From NCBI GenBank assembly GCA_003647715.1, contig QMNJ01000019.1, positions 1-15,852 on the forward strand: DNA of 15,852 bases, in the 5' to 3' direction. This DNA comes from Candidatus Coatesiibacteriota bacterium (lineage in GTDB: Bacteria > RBG-13-66-14 > B26-G2). Below the pieces are notes generated by a model, which saw only the letters and a program-made list of their open reading frames with translations, searched no databases and was not told the DNA's origin. Positions 1-8,022 of the stretch are shown piece after piece. The translations under genes were made by a program, and so were the position numbers. Positions within the stretch are counted from its first letter, which is position 1. The number at the start of each line of letters is the position of its first letter.

Positions 1-1501
1 ACTCTATATAGAAGCCATAGAAAAGGTCCTTCATATAATCAAGATACTTCTTAAGGTTCTCTTCTGATGCCTTCCCATTGTGAAGGGGCTTGAGTTCATA
101 CCATTCCTCATCAAGATAGTTGTTTAGTATCTTTTCCAGAAAACCATATCCCCTTGCCACTCTGAGATAATATGTCGCCATCGGTTCAAGTGTGAACTCG
201 GGGTATATAGTAACCTCTATTATTCTCTCCGGCGGTGGCTCTGCCTCTGTGATATATTTTTCAAGCGATTTAATATGTGTCTCCCTTGCCTGGGTTATCA
301 CGCTGGCAAAAGCGGTTTCCAGGCGTCTGATGTAGTTATCATCAACGGATAGTTTGGACGATTCCCTCGTCTCATTAAACTTAAGCAGGCATTCCAGCGC
401 ATACTGCTGATACTGATACCACCCGCTTTCTTCATCCGGTTCTAAACTTAATCTACCATCTCTTATTGCTTTTATCAGCTCAGGCATCAGGTTTTCTATA
501 TCACCTGTCACTGGCAGTTTATACATTAGGTCAACCTCTTTAGACATAGAGGGCGGGATAAGTGCGAACATCATCCTGTCTTCCTTTGCCTTCTTATGTG
601 CAGAGTTGAACAGGGCATCGTCTTCCAGGGTCTCACCGCAATCGCCGAATGTCTCCTTATAATGTTCTGGGTTATAATACCTTGATGGGTTGGTCAGCCC
701 CGAGAAGAGGTCGTTCAAAAATCTTATCCTGGTCTCAATCGTGTCGTTCTTGTCAATGGCAGAGCATAATGCAAGGGAGAGCGCGAACTTATCCGGCTCA
801 TCCGGGTCCATTATAGTGGCTAAATATCTTTCTCTTACGAATATATGCCTTAAGGTATCCGTCCAGGTGTAGAAGCCGATGGGTTTTGAACTGAAAAGCT
901 CCTCCTTCTGGAATCTTTCCGCATTCTTCTTCGCCTCCTTTGCTATCTCATCCGGTAGACCCAATTCTTCAATAGTGCCACCCCCCAGAAGGAATGCGGT
1001 TGAGGTGAACGCCAGAGCATCGGAGTATGCCTTTCTAACTCTACCACTGCCCTGCTTAAATAGTGGTTTGAGGGCTGTAATCATATCCTTTAGTATTGCT
1101 TGCCTTCCCTCATTTATCTGGCTAATACCAATCTCAAGGGCTACCTCAATGGCTGAATACACCCCATCATCAAAGAACTTTCCCTTCTGACTACAGAACT
1201 CTATTGATGGCAGAACAGGATACTCCGAATCCTCTGCCGCCTTGAGGTATGATGGATATAGAGGAGTTTCTTCTATTATCTTCTCATATCTCTCACCCTC
1301 TATATCCTTTGTGAGTGTTTCAGGAATAGTGATAGAAAATGTTGCAGAGGTATCATCAACCGAGTATTCTATATTGGTATCGGTTGAGGAGTCATAGACG
1401 GTGTCAATTCTTATTGGCTTTAGAGGGTCGGGTCTCTCATATGTGAGGGATGTATTAAGGGTGGTTAGAAGAATTACTATTAGAAATAGATGATACCGCA
1501 T
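1..1501 (-). CDS. Secreted protein of unknown function, C-terminus cut by window edge
   Basis: An uninterrupted frame of 500 codons runs leftward from an ATG at 1499-1501 to the window edge with no stop, so the 3' part of the gene is missing. The start is well supported: AGGAGGT lies at 1511-1517, 9 bases before the ATG. The first residues (MRYHLFLIVILLTTLNTS) look like a signal peptide, so the protein is probably exported. The rest is acidic, largely helical in appearance, and contains a stretch around residues 205-225 reading GFYTWTDTLRHIFVRERYL. This faintly recalls DUF3160-type large secreted proteins, but I cannot confirm that and no catalytic motif is visible. It lies 26 bases after the metallo-hydrolase stop and is probably cotranscribed with it and polA. 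I am sure of the gene and not of the function. Confidence 0.85.
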   Translation of the reverse strand, partial: MRYHLFLIVILLTTLNTSLTYERPDPLKPIRIDTVYDSSTDTNIEYSVDDTSATFSITIPETLTKDIEGERYEKIIEETPLYPSYLKAAEDSEYPVLPSIEFCSQKGKFFDDGVYSAIEVALEIGISQINEGRQAILKDMITALKPLFKQGSGRVRKAYSDALAFTSTAFLLGGGTIEELGLPDEIAKEAKKNAERFQKEELFSSKPIGFYTWTDTLRHIFVRERYLATIMDPDEPDKFALSLALCSAIDKNDTIETRIRFLNDLFSGLTNPSRYYNPEHYKETFGDCGETLEDDALFNSAHKKAKEDRMMFALIPPSMSKEVDLMYKLPVTGDIENLMPELIKAIRDGRLSLEPDEESGWYQYQQYALECLLKFNETRESSKLSVDDNYIRRLETAFASVITQARETHIKSLEKYITEAEPPPERIIEVTIYPEFTLEPMATYYLRVARGYGFLEKILNNYLDEEWYELKPLHNGKASEENLKKYLDYMKDLFYGFYIE

Positions 1502-1527
1502 ATTTATTAGACCTCCTAATAATACGA

Positions 1528-2331
1528 CTATAACTTTATGTAGGGAACATCGGGGTCGTGGGGGAAGGCGAGATACCATTTATGTTTTTTAGCCAGTTTT
1601 ATTATCTGCTTTTTCATGGTTAGGACGCTTAGGGGAAATAAGTCAAAGGCGCAGTGAATGTCGCCTCTGAGGTGATATCTGGTTGGAACTATATCACCGG
1701 TAAATAACAGCCCCTGCCCCTTGGATTTGACAAGCACCGTCTGATGCCCCGCTGAGTGCCCGCCGGTGAGCCACAGACGGATTCCCAGTGCGGGGACATA
1801 ATCTCCGTTTACCAATTTCAGTACTCGTGCCTTCATCAGACCACTGTATGTCTCAGGAAGATATGATGTCTCGGTCAGGTCATTGATGTTGGTGGCATCA
1901 TCCCACTCCTGCCTCTGGACATAGTAGTGTGCATTCTCAAATGCTGGATTGCCATCGTCATCAATGGCGAAACCGCAGTGGTCGTAGTGGAGGTGGGTGA
2001 GCATTACCATATCAATATCAGACGGCTCAAATCCCAAAGCCCTCATCCCATCAATTAGAACATTGTCGTCTTTTAACTTATGGTGCATTGCCTCACCTGA
2101 TGAGCCAATCCCGCAGTCAACCAGTATGTTGTGCTTCTTACTTTCTATAATGATACTTCTGGTTCTGACCAATACCATGCCATCACCAGCATCCTCTGCG
2201 AATTCACGCCAATCAGACCTTGACAGTGGAGTATAGAAAAGCGAGCCGTCAATGTAGAAGGACCTATCAGAGAGGAAATAGACCCTCTTTCTCCCTATGT
2301 CTATATGAGTGTTTTTACTGTATTCTTTCAT
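1528..2331 (-). CDS. Metallo-beta-lactamase-fold hydrolase, N-acyl-homoserine lactonase-like
   Basis: This 267-residue protein carries the full metal-binding set of the metallo-beta-lactamase fold: H113-x-H115-x-D117-H118 in THLHYDHCG, H192 in GGHSAGH, D213 in FTGDIV, and H258 near the C-terminus in FPHDPDVP. The length, the GHSAGHQ and TGDIVP segments and the late histidine resemble the AiiA/AttM branch of lactonases, which use two zinc ions to open lactone rings. The true substrate cannot be read from sequence, and no acyl-homoserine-lactone synthase is present in this window, so a metabolic lactone or ester is equally possible. No signal peptide is seen, so it is probably cytoplasmic. It starts 21 bases after the polA stop and probably shares its message. 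No clear Shine-Dalgarno precedes the ATG, but a TATACT hexamer lies 11 bases upstream. Confidence 0.88.
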   Translation of the reverse strand: MKEYSKNTHIDIGRKRVYFLSDRSFYIDGSLFYTPLSRSDWREFAEDAGDGMVLVRTRSIIIESKKHNILVDCGIGSSGEAMHHKLKDDNVLIDGMRALGFEPSDIDMVMLTHLHYDHCGFAIDDDGNPAFENAHYYVQRQEWDDATNINDLTETSYLPETYSGLMKARVLKLVNGDYVPALGIRLWLTGGHSAGHQTVLVKSKGQGLLFTGDIVPTRYHLRGDIHCAFDLFPLSVLTMKKQIIKLAKKHKWYLAFPHDPDVPYIKL

Positions 2332-2352
2332 GTAAGTTCTTTAGTATATGTT

Positions 2353-4926
2353 TCAATGCGCCTCCAACCAGTTCTTACCCCATCCAATATCCACAACTAC
2401 CGGCATCGCAAGTTTTATTATCCCCTCCATCTTATCTTTTACGAGGTCTTTTACCTCTTCAATTTTGTTCTCCATTACCTCAAAGAGGAGTTCATCGTGT
2501 ATGGTCAGAATCATAAAACCATATTCAGTTTTAGAAAGCGTCTTTTCTATCTCTATCATTACCATCTTCATTATATCTGCTGCTGTTCCCTGTATGGGCA
2601 TATTAAGTGCTGCTCTCTCTGCGGAAGAGCGAATTGTGGCATTTTCGCTTTTGAGTTCTGGAAGATATCTTCTCCTTCCAAACATTGTCTCTGCATAGCC
2701 CTTTTCATGGGCTGACTTTATAAGTGTGTCCATAAACTCCCTAACAGCCGGGAAACGACTGAAGTACTTCTCTATATATTCGGATGCCTCCTCGTGAGAG
2801 ATACCCAGCTCCTGAGATAGACCGTGCGGTGTCTTGCCATAGATTAAACCGAAGTTTACCGCCTTCGCCCGCCGTCTTAACTCGCCATCTATCTCAGCAC
2901 CAGGGAATATCTCCTTCGCAGTTCGTGTATGAATATCTTCATTGCGCTTGAATGCCTCAATCAGGTTCTCGTCTCCAGACATATGGGCTAATATTCTCAA
3001 TTCAATCTGCGAGTAGTCAGCCGAAAGGAGCAATCTGTCGTCTGGGGCGATGAATGCCTGTCTTATCTGACTCCCTATCTCTGTCCTTATCGGTATATTC
3101 TGTAGATTGGGGTCTCTGGATGAAAGCCGACCCGTTGAGGTTGATGTCTGTAGGAATGTGGTGTGAATCCTTCCTGTGTCTTTGTTGATATAGGTTGGGA
3201 GGGCATCTATATATGTAGATTTCATCTTTGAGAGAGTTCGGTGCTCTATTATCATCCTGGGAACCGGATGCATCTTTGAGAGTGTCTCCAGAACCTCGCT
3301 GTCTGTGGAATAGCCGGTTTTGGTCTTCCTCTGCGTTGGAAGACCGAGTTTGTCAAACAGTATTTTTGATAACTGCTTTGGAGAGGCGATATTAAATCTC
3401 TCGCCAACCTCTGAGTAAATCCTCTCCTCCATCTCCTCAATCTTGGTTTGAACACTCTTGGAGAGGTCGGCTAAGATACCGCTATCTATAAGAACGCCGC
3501 GGTTCTCCATCCTCGCCAGAACAGGTGTGAGGGGCATCTCAATATCTTTAAGCACTCCTGTCAAGCCGGCACTATCAAGTTTATCTTTGATGGGTTTAAT
3601 CAATCTGAATATGGCGCCTGCCCTTGAGACGATATTCTTTATCAAACTCTCTTTCTCAATAAACAGCTCTGGTTGACCAGTGTAATCATCAAGGCGCTCA
3701 CCGAACTCCCTGAAATAGATACTCTCAAGACCATAACTGACACCTTCTGGGGTAATGAGGTAAGCCCCCAATTCTATATCCATAAAGAACCGAATATTGC
3801 TATCAGTAAGAGAGGGGTATTTTTTGTAAATCTTCTTGAGGTTATGACCGGATATATTTGCATTTGCTTTTAAAATTGATTTGAGTGCTTCGCCCATATC
3901 ATCTGGGCAAACATTTACGATATATGATTCTCCAGGACCTGAGAGGGCAATATACCCATCTTCTACCTCTATTGCCCAATCACCCTTGGTAATCTTATTT
4001 AACACATCTTTTAGTCCAATCTCTTTATACTCAAGTTTTTTATGCTCTCTGGGTTTAATAAACCTGTCAAGCAAACTGGTGAACTCCATATCCTGTAAGA
4101 ACCTCTTGACCTCCTTCTCGTCCGCCTCGGAGGGACGAAATCTGTTGAACTCATCTCTGATGGGTAGGTCATATTTCAGTTTGACCAGTTCCCGTGATAT
4201 GAGCAGGTTGTCCATATCATCTTTTATCTTATTAGCCACCGTCTTTGGTTCAATCTTGTCTATGTTCTCAATTATGTAGTCAAGGTTATTGTAGGCATTC
4301 AGCAGGTTTGCCGCGGTTTTTTCGCCTATGCCCTTCACTCCTGGGATGTTGTCGCTCTTGTCTCCAGTGAGCGCCAGAAAGTCAGTCACCTGCTCCGGTT
4401 TTACCCCAAGTTTCTCTATAACACCATCTACATCAATCTTGATGATGTCGTTTATGCCCTTCTTTGTGGTGATAAGGTGGGTGTTCTTATCTACTAACTG
4501 GTATAAGTCCTTATCTGAGGAAGCGATACTCACCTCAAATCCACGTTTCTCCGCCTCATCGGCAAGAGTGGCAATACAGTCGTCTGCCTCTAAACCTTCT
4601 TGCTCAATGCGGGGTAGGGCGAGGATATCGCAGAGGTGCTGGACCTTTGGAATCTGCTGGACCAGTTCGTCAGGTGGTTCCTCACGATTCGCCTTGTATT
4701 CGGGGTAGAGTTGTTTTCGGAAGGTGGGGGTCGGGGAGTCAAAGACCACCGCTACATAATCGGGCTTCTCCTCATCAAGGAGTTTTAGAACCATATTGGT
4801 GAAGCCGTAGAGGGCGCTTGTGTTTTCCCCCTTTGAGTTCCTCAGTGGATTTTTGATGAAGGCATAGTAGGCACGGAAGATGATGTTCATTGCGTCTATG
4901 AGGAGTATCTTCTTCTTTTCGGGCAT
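2353..4926 (-). CDS. polA: DNA polymerase I
   Basis: This is a full-length, 857-residue family A DNA polymerase for Okazaki-fragment processing and repair synthesis. The N-terminal 290 residues or so form the 5'-3' nuclease (IDAMNIIFRAYYAF, LEADDCIA, SSDKDLYQ, GDKSDNIPGVKGIGEKTA). The C-terminal polymerase domain has motif A ADYSQIELR with the catalytic aspartate at 637, motif B/O-helix RRRAKAVNFGLIYG with lysine 688, and motif C IHDE with D811-E812. The middle domain (about 300-480) is a 3'-5' exonuclease remnant. The ExoI D-x-E position reads WAIEVEDGY, ExoII reads GHNLKKIY where the family has NLKYD, and the ExoIII aspartate is absent from SRAGAIFRL. Proofreading is therefore probably lost, as in Taq polymerase. 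The hydrolase follows 21 bases later. Upstream are tRNA-Lys and a weak GTGAGA ribosome binding site. Confidence 0.97.
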   Translation of the reverse strand: MPEKKKILLIDAMNIIFRAYYAFIKNPLRNSKGENTSALYGFTNMVLKLLDEEKPDYVAVVFDSPTPTFRKQLYPEYKANREEPPDELVQQIPKVQHLCDILALPRIEQEGLEADDCIATLADEAEKRGFEVSIASSDKDLYQLVDKNTHLITTKKGINDIIKIDVDGVIEKLGVKPEQVTDFLALTGDKSDNIPGVKGIGEKTAANLLNAYNNLDYIIENIDKIEPKTVANKIKDDMDNLLISRELVKLKYDLPIRDEFNRFRPSEADEKEVKRFLQDMEFTSLLDRFIKPREHKKLEYKEIGLKDVLNKITKGDWAIEVEDGYIALSGPGESYIVNVCPDDMGEALKSILKANANISGHNLKKIYKKYPSLTDSNIRFFMDIELGAYLITPEGVSYGLESIYFREFGERLDDYTGQPELFIEKESLIKNIVSRAGAIFRLIKPIKDKLDSAGLTGVLKDIEMPLTPVLARMENRGVLIDSGILADLSKSVQTKIEEMEERIYSEVGERFNIASPKQLSKILFDKLGLPTQRKTKTGYSTDSEVLETLSKMHPVPRMIIEHRTLSKMKSTYIDALPTYINKDTGRIHTTFLQTSTSTGRLSSRDPNLQNIPIRTEIGSQIRQAFIAPDDRLLLSADYSQIELRILAHMSGDENLIEAFKRNEDIHTRTAKEIFPGAEIDGELRRRAKAVNFGLIYGKTPHGLSQELGISHEEASEYIEKYFSRFPAVREFMDTLIKSAHEKGYAETMFGRRRYLPELKSENATIRSSAERAALNMPIQGTAADIMKMVMIEIEKTLSKTEYGFMILTIHDELLFEVMENKIEEVKDLVKDKMEGIIKLAMPVVVDIGWGKNWLEAH

Positions 4927-4943
4927 ATTATCTCACGATGATA

Positions 4944-4949
4944 ATTATA
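4944..4949 (-). promoter_or_regulatory. Possible -10 element for polA
   Basis: A perfect TATAAT lies 17 bases before the polA ATG, in the short gap between tRNA-Lys and polA. I see no convincing -35 at normal spacing: the best match, TTTACC, gives a 20-base spacer. There is no TGn extension. polA could equally be read through from the tRNA promoter. Weak evidence. Confidence 0.3.
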
Positions 4950-4979
4950 TGAAAGATAGGACTTTTATAGGTAAAAAAG

Positions 4980-5053
4980 TGAGCCGCGGAGGAATCGAAC
5001 CTCCAACCCACGGATTAAGAGTCCGTTGCTCTGCCTGGTTGAGCTAGCGGCCC
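4980..5053 (-). tRNA. tRNA-Lys (anticodon CTT)
   Basis: The 74-base minus-strand sequence folds as a complete cloverleaf. The acceptor stem is GGGCCGC/GCGGCTC with one G-U pair, and the D stem is GCTC/GAGC. The anticodon stem is ACGGA/TCCGT around loop CTCTTAA, giving anticodon CTT, which reads AAG. The T stem is GGAGG/CCTCC with loop TTCGATT, and the discriminator base is A. The 3' CCA is not encoded, because the discriminator is followed directly by C and a run of six T (4973-4978). CCA must be added by the nucleotidyltransferase. The T run may help end transcription. The gene sits between the MFS exporter and polA with its own promoter. Confidence 0.96.
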
Positions 5054-5065
5054 ACTTAACACCAA

Positions 5066-5094
5066 ATAGTATAAAAAATAGGATGAGGTTTCAA
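5066..5094 (-). promoter_or_regulatory. Promoter of tRNA-Lys
   Basis: On the minus strand, TTGAAA (5089-5094) and TACTAT (5066-5071) are separated by exactly 17 bases, matching sigma70 -35/-10 consensus at 5/6 positions each. The predicted start lies a few bases before the mature tRNA 5' end at 5053. The promoter occupies the gap after the MFS stop codon, so the tRNA is probably transcribed independently of the upstream genes. Confidence 0.65.
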
Positions 5095-5107
5095 CAGGGT
5101 TTATTTG

Positions 5108-6358
5108 TCATTTAATCTTTACCACCCCCTCTTCTTCTATCCGCCTCATCTTCTTATATGCGGGAAATAGGCGGACGATTGCGCCAGTCCCCATCTCAAA
5201 TATACCGCTGGCTATAAATAGAATACCTACCCCAAAAAGGTCGGTGAGAAAACCGTATATACCCATGCTCACCATCCTGAATGGGTCAAACACCAGCGAG
5301 AATATGCCTATTATTCTCCCCCTCAGTTCATCTGGTATATATTCCTGAAGAAGCGTCATAATTGCTACCTCAAATATGGTTCCCAGAAGACCTAAGAGGA
5401 AGAATATAACCATTGCTAATAGATACGAACTGTTGAAGCCGAGAAGCGCCAGTATAACTCCATCAATAACAAGATTGTAAAAGATTATCTGTATCTTTGA
5501 ATAGCGCCTGCCGATGAGCCCATATATGAAGCCCCCCACAATTCCGCCGAAGCCAATCATGGAGATGAGATAGCCAAACTCTGCATCGCCCTTGCCCAGT
5601 ATCTCGTGGTTATACACGATGACCAGTGGGTTTATCCCTGATGTGAGTAATATGAGTATAGAGAAGACGACGATGAGGAACCTTATTATCTTATCACTCC
5701 ACATGAATCTGAGACCAAACTTAAGGTCCTGAAGGATATTGGTTTTATTTGTTTCCACCTTTCTTTTGCTTACTTCCTCCCGTATCATCATAATCATCAC
5801 TGCTGAGAATAGAAAGGTGATGGCGTTTATGATGAAGGCGACCGTAGTATTGAACCTGCCAATGATGAGACCACCTAGTGCAGGTCCCACAATCATAGTT
5901 ACATTTATCATAGTCATCTCAAGTGAGTTTGCTACCACAAGTTCGTCTCTGGTGACCAGATTGGGTATATAGGCGAATTCGGAGGGTGAGTATGCTGCTC
6001 TTGCGATGCCCATAAGAAATACCAGAAGATATATTTGCCACAGCGTCTGGGTTAGGGGAAACATCAGCACAATGAAGAAGCGGGATATATCGGAGATAAT
6101 CATAATGCTTCTGCGGTTATACCTATCTGCAAGAACACCCATTACAGGACCGAATATGAGGTTGGGAAGTGCCGAGATAATCATCAGGAGACCAAGGTCA
6201 AGCGCCTTGCCTGTGATATGATAGACATAGGCAATGAGAGCAATGTATTGTATCTGATTACCAATGGTGGAGACAGCGGAGCCAAAGAACAACTGGCGGT
6301 AGCCCTGTCTTCTCAAAACCTGAACATAGGATATCTTTGACTTCTTATTCTCAGACAA
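5108..6358 (-). CDS. MFS transporter, EntS/MFS_3-like drug or siderophore exporter
   Basis: This 416-residue integral membrane protein has about 12 hydrophobic segments. It carries the major-facilitator signature GVLADRYNRR (74-83) in the loop after helix 2, and a degenerate repeat of it (YGLIGRRYSK) at the start of the second half. MFS family members move small molecules using the proton gradient. This subgroup (EntS and related exporters) usually performs efflux, but the substrate cannot be read from sequence. The start codon is TTG (6356-6358): MSENKKSK fits the family N-terminus, the next methionine is about 58 residues in, and a GGGG stretch lies about 8 bases upstream as ribosome binding site. 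It follows the rlpA-like gene by 44 bases and is probably cotranscribed with it and the WYL regulator. Confidence 0.92.
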   Translation of the reverse strand: MSENKKSKISYVQVLRRQGYRQLFFGSAVSTIGNQIQYIALIAYVYHITGKALDLGLLMIISALPNLIFGPVMGVLADRYNRRSIMIISDISRFFIVLMFPLTQTLWQIYLLVFLMGIARAAYSPSEFAYIPNLVTRDELVVANSLEMTMINVTMIVGPALGGLIIGRFNTTVAFIINAITFLFSAVMIMMIREEVSKRKVETNKTNILQDLKFGLRFMWSDKIIRFLIVVFSILILLTSGINPLVIVYNHEILGKGDAEFGYLISMIGFGGIVGGFIYGLIGRRYSKIQIIFYNLVIDGVILALLGFNSSYLLAMVIFFLLGLLGTIFEVAIMTLLQEYIPDELRGRIIGIFSLVFDPFRMVSMGIYGFLTDLFGVGILFIASGIFEMGTGAIVRLFPAYKKMRRIEEEGVVKIK

Positions 6359-6402
6359 TTTTATACCCCGATATTTTGTTTCCGTGAGTTAGTAGTATCA
6401 GA

Positions 6403-6846
6403 TTATTCCAATACCTCAATAATTACCCATGCCACCCCTGTAGCGAGCATATCTAATTCCCTCGCCGCTTCATACGACAGGTCAATTATCCGCCCCTTTA
6501 CCCAGGGTCCCCGGTCGTTCACCCTGACCACCACGCTCTTCCCATTGTTCACATTGGTAACCCTCAATCTGGTGCCGAAGGCAAGATTTCTATGGGCACA
6601 GGTGAGGTCATACATATTATAGACCTCTCCCGATGCGGTTCTCTTGCCGTGGAAGTCGGCGCCATAGTATGATGCATAGCCCTCAAAGTCCCCACTCCCT
6701 GTGTGTGTGCCCTCACCTCTGTCTATTCTTCTGGTTATGCCCTCTTTCCATTCCCTGAGCGATATGTCTCCTGACGGTCTCTTTGGACATCCGGTGAGGG
6801 TAATTATGCTTATTATCAAGACGATGAGGATGGCGCTTTGTTTCAT
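6403..6846 (-). CDS. rlpA: RlpA-like septal-ring lipoprotein (double-psi beta-barrel)
   Basis: This 147-residue lipoprotein has a signal peptide ending in the lipobox LTGC (cysteine 20), a linker to about residue 54, then a double-psi beta-barrel domain (55-147). The domain shows GYASYYGADFHGKRTASGE, CAHRNLAFGTRLRV and VRVNDRGPW. RlpA proteins are lytic transglycosylases that cut glycan strands lacking peptide stems, often at the septum. E74 and H85 have the same 11-residue spacing as the E120/H131 pair I recall as essential in Pseudomonas RlpA, so activity is plausible. There is no C-terminal SPOR domain, so septal targeting by denuded-glycan binding is not expected. The gene follows the WYL regulator by 27 bases. 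No Shine-Dalgarno is present, but an extended -10 lies just upstream. Confidence 0.93.
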   Translation of the reverse strand: MKQSAILIVLIISIITLTGCPKRPSGDISLREWKEGITRRIDRGEGTHTGSGDFEGYASYYGADFHGKRTASGEVYNMYDLTCAHRNLAFGTRLRVTNVNNGKSVVVRVNDRGPWVKGRIIDLSYEAARELDMLATGVAWVIIEVLE

Positions 6847-6858
6847 AGTAGTGATGAT

Positions 6859-6867
6859 ATTATAACA
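6859..6867 (-). promoter_or_regulatory. Extended -10 promoter just upstream of rlpA
   Basis: On the minus strand the sequence reads TGTTATAAT, a consensus TGn-TATAAT extended -10, in the 27-base gap between the WYL regulator stop and the rlpA ATG. It ends 12 bases before the ATG, so transcripts would start about 6 bases before the start codon. No -35 is seen at normal spacing, which an extended -10 does not strictly need. The lack of a Shine-Dalgarno for rlpA fits a very short leader. Confidence 0.5.
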
Positions 6868-6873
6868 ATTTCG

Positions 6874-7836
6874 CTAATCCTCCGGTCCGTATTTGCTTAC
6901 AGCGGAGCGGAGTTCTCTTGCTACATAACTTCTTAGAGCAGGGGGCGAGAGCGCCTCTGCCTTCCTTCCGAATGATAGTATCCACCTTCCTATCTCCTCA
7001 ACCCCCCGAACTCTTACTGTATAGATTAGAGAGCCATCTACCTTAACCTCTATCTTTTGGTTGTGATGCCTTCTGCCCTCAAGTAATAGAGGTGCGATTG
7101 ACTTATCAAACAGAATCTTCGCATCAATGGTCTCTCCACCCTTATATAACTCCCAGGCATCTTCAAGATAGGTTGCTATATCAAAGTCATCCGGTCGCTC
7201 AAATGGTTCATCTATGTTGTAAGCATCCTTTATTCGCTCCACGCGGAAAGTCCTGATGTTTTCTCTCAGGTGGCAGTATCCGATGAGATACCAGGCGTGC
7301 CGTCTAAAAACAAGAGCATAGGGTTCTACATTTCTTTCTGTCTCCATACCTGTTCTGAGTGAGAAATACTTAATATGAAGTATTCTTCTCTCGCTTATTG
7401 ACCTTTCTATCTCACCGAATTTTCGTGGGTTCAAACTATAATCTGTTATCGGTTTATCTATGGTCATAACATAGTCCACTTTCGCTATTTCTTTATCTTC
7501 TATTTCCATATTGGTGAAGTCGCTAATCTTAGATAGGGCGGATTTCACCGCTCCGTGGAAGGGTGATTTGGGACCTGTGGCAGGACATGTTGAGGCGAGG
7601 TGAAGGGCGAATATCTCTTCAGGGGTTAGGTTTATAGGTGGTAGAGATTGTGGAAATAGAAATTTGTATCCATCTTCATAAATTAATGGTATAAAGTCAG
7701 AGATTGAAGAGAGGTCGCGATATATAGTTCTAACAGACACATTGCATTCTCTTGCAAGTTCTTCTGCGTTGAGTGAGGTGTCGGCGCTTAATAACTGAAT
7801 TATCCTGAAGATTCTCTCTAATTGTCTGGTTCCCAT
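6874..7836 (-). CDS. WYL-domain transcriptional regulator (YafY/DeoR-like helix-turn-helix)
   Basis: This 320-residue regulator has three parts. An N-terminal winged helix-turn-helix (about 1-60; LNAEELARECNVSVRTIYRD) binds DNA. A central WYL domain (about 145-215) has W182-Y183-L184 in AWYLIGYC and the ligand-contact segment RTFRVERI. A C-terminal WCX extension (about 236-320) follows. WYL regulators sense small ligands, nucleotides or single-stranded DNA, and many control the adjacent operon. This gene is divergent from the efflux operon beginning at 8144 and upstream of rlpA and the MFS gene, so control of efflux is the natural guess. There is no Shine-Dalgarno before the ATG. A TATATT hexamer (7850-7855) lies 13 bases upstream, and the ATG itself falls inside one copy of a repeated motif, which would allow autoregulation. 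Confidence 0.93.
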   Translation of the reverse strand: MGTRQLERIFRIIQLLSADTSLNAEELARECNVSVRTIYRDLSSISDFIPLIYEDGYKFLFPQSLPPINLTPEEIFALHLASTCPATGPKSPFHGAVKSALSKISDFTNMEIEDKEIAKVDYVMTIDKPITDYSLNPRKFGEIERSISERRILHIKYFSLRTGMETERNVEPYALVFRRHAWYLIGYCHLRENIRTFRVERIKDAYNIDEPFERPDDFDIATYLEDAWELYKGGETIDAKILFDKSIAPLLLEGRRHHNQKIEVKVDGSLIYTVRVRGVEEIGRWILSFGRKAEALSPPALRSYVARELRSAVSKYGPED

Positions 7837-7944
7837 TGTTCAATAGATTAATATAAGATAGGAGATATATTAAGGGGGTAATTTGACCTTGCTTTATTGA
7901 AACTAATAGGGGTTTATATTCGTCTATATTAACAATGATGGTTA

Positions 7945-7976
7945 GTGTTTAAGATATATATTTATTGTTTAAACAC
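7945..7976. repeat. 8-bp inverted repeat upstream of the efflux promoter
   Basis: GTGTTTAA (7945-7952) is matched by its perfect reverse complement TTAAACAC (7969-7976), with a 16-base AT-rich spacer. Centre-to-centre distance of the arms is 24 bases, between two and two and a half helical turns, and the repeat ends about 18 bases before the -35. This suits binding by a dimeric regulator or activator. It overlaps one ATTGTT motif copy. Confidence 0.4.
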
Positions 7977-7994
7977 CTTTGTTTGATGCGTTGT

Positions 7995-8022
7995 TTTACA
8001 TTAAAATCCGCTTGACTATAAT
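7995..8022 (+). promoter_or_regulatory. Promoter of the efflux operon
   Basis: TTTACA (7995-8000) and a perfect TATAAT (8017-8022) are separated by 16 bases, a good sigma70-like promoter pointing at the tolC-family gene. Transcription would begin near 8029, leaving a leader of about 115 bases. Confidence 0.6.

Noticed and set aside
690..1190. Plus-strand reading frames opposite the left-edge gene
   Set aside because: They lie antisense to a continuous 500-codon frame with a signal peptide and strong ribosome binding site, and their translations are low-complexity Ser/Phe-rich with no motif.
4965..4980. Rho-independent terminator after tRNA-Lys
   Set aside because: There is a run of six T, but the nearest independent hairpin (the T stem) ends 9 bases earlier and the acceptor stem pairs with the distant 5' end, so the classical layout is not met.
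4980..5053. tRNA-Lys as an integration site for a mobile element
   Set aside because: No integrase gene, no repeated tRNA 3' end elsewhere in the window, and the flanking genes are ordinary chromosomal ones.
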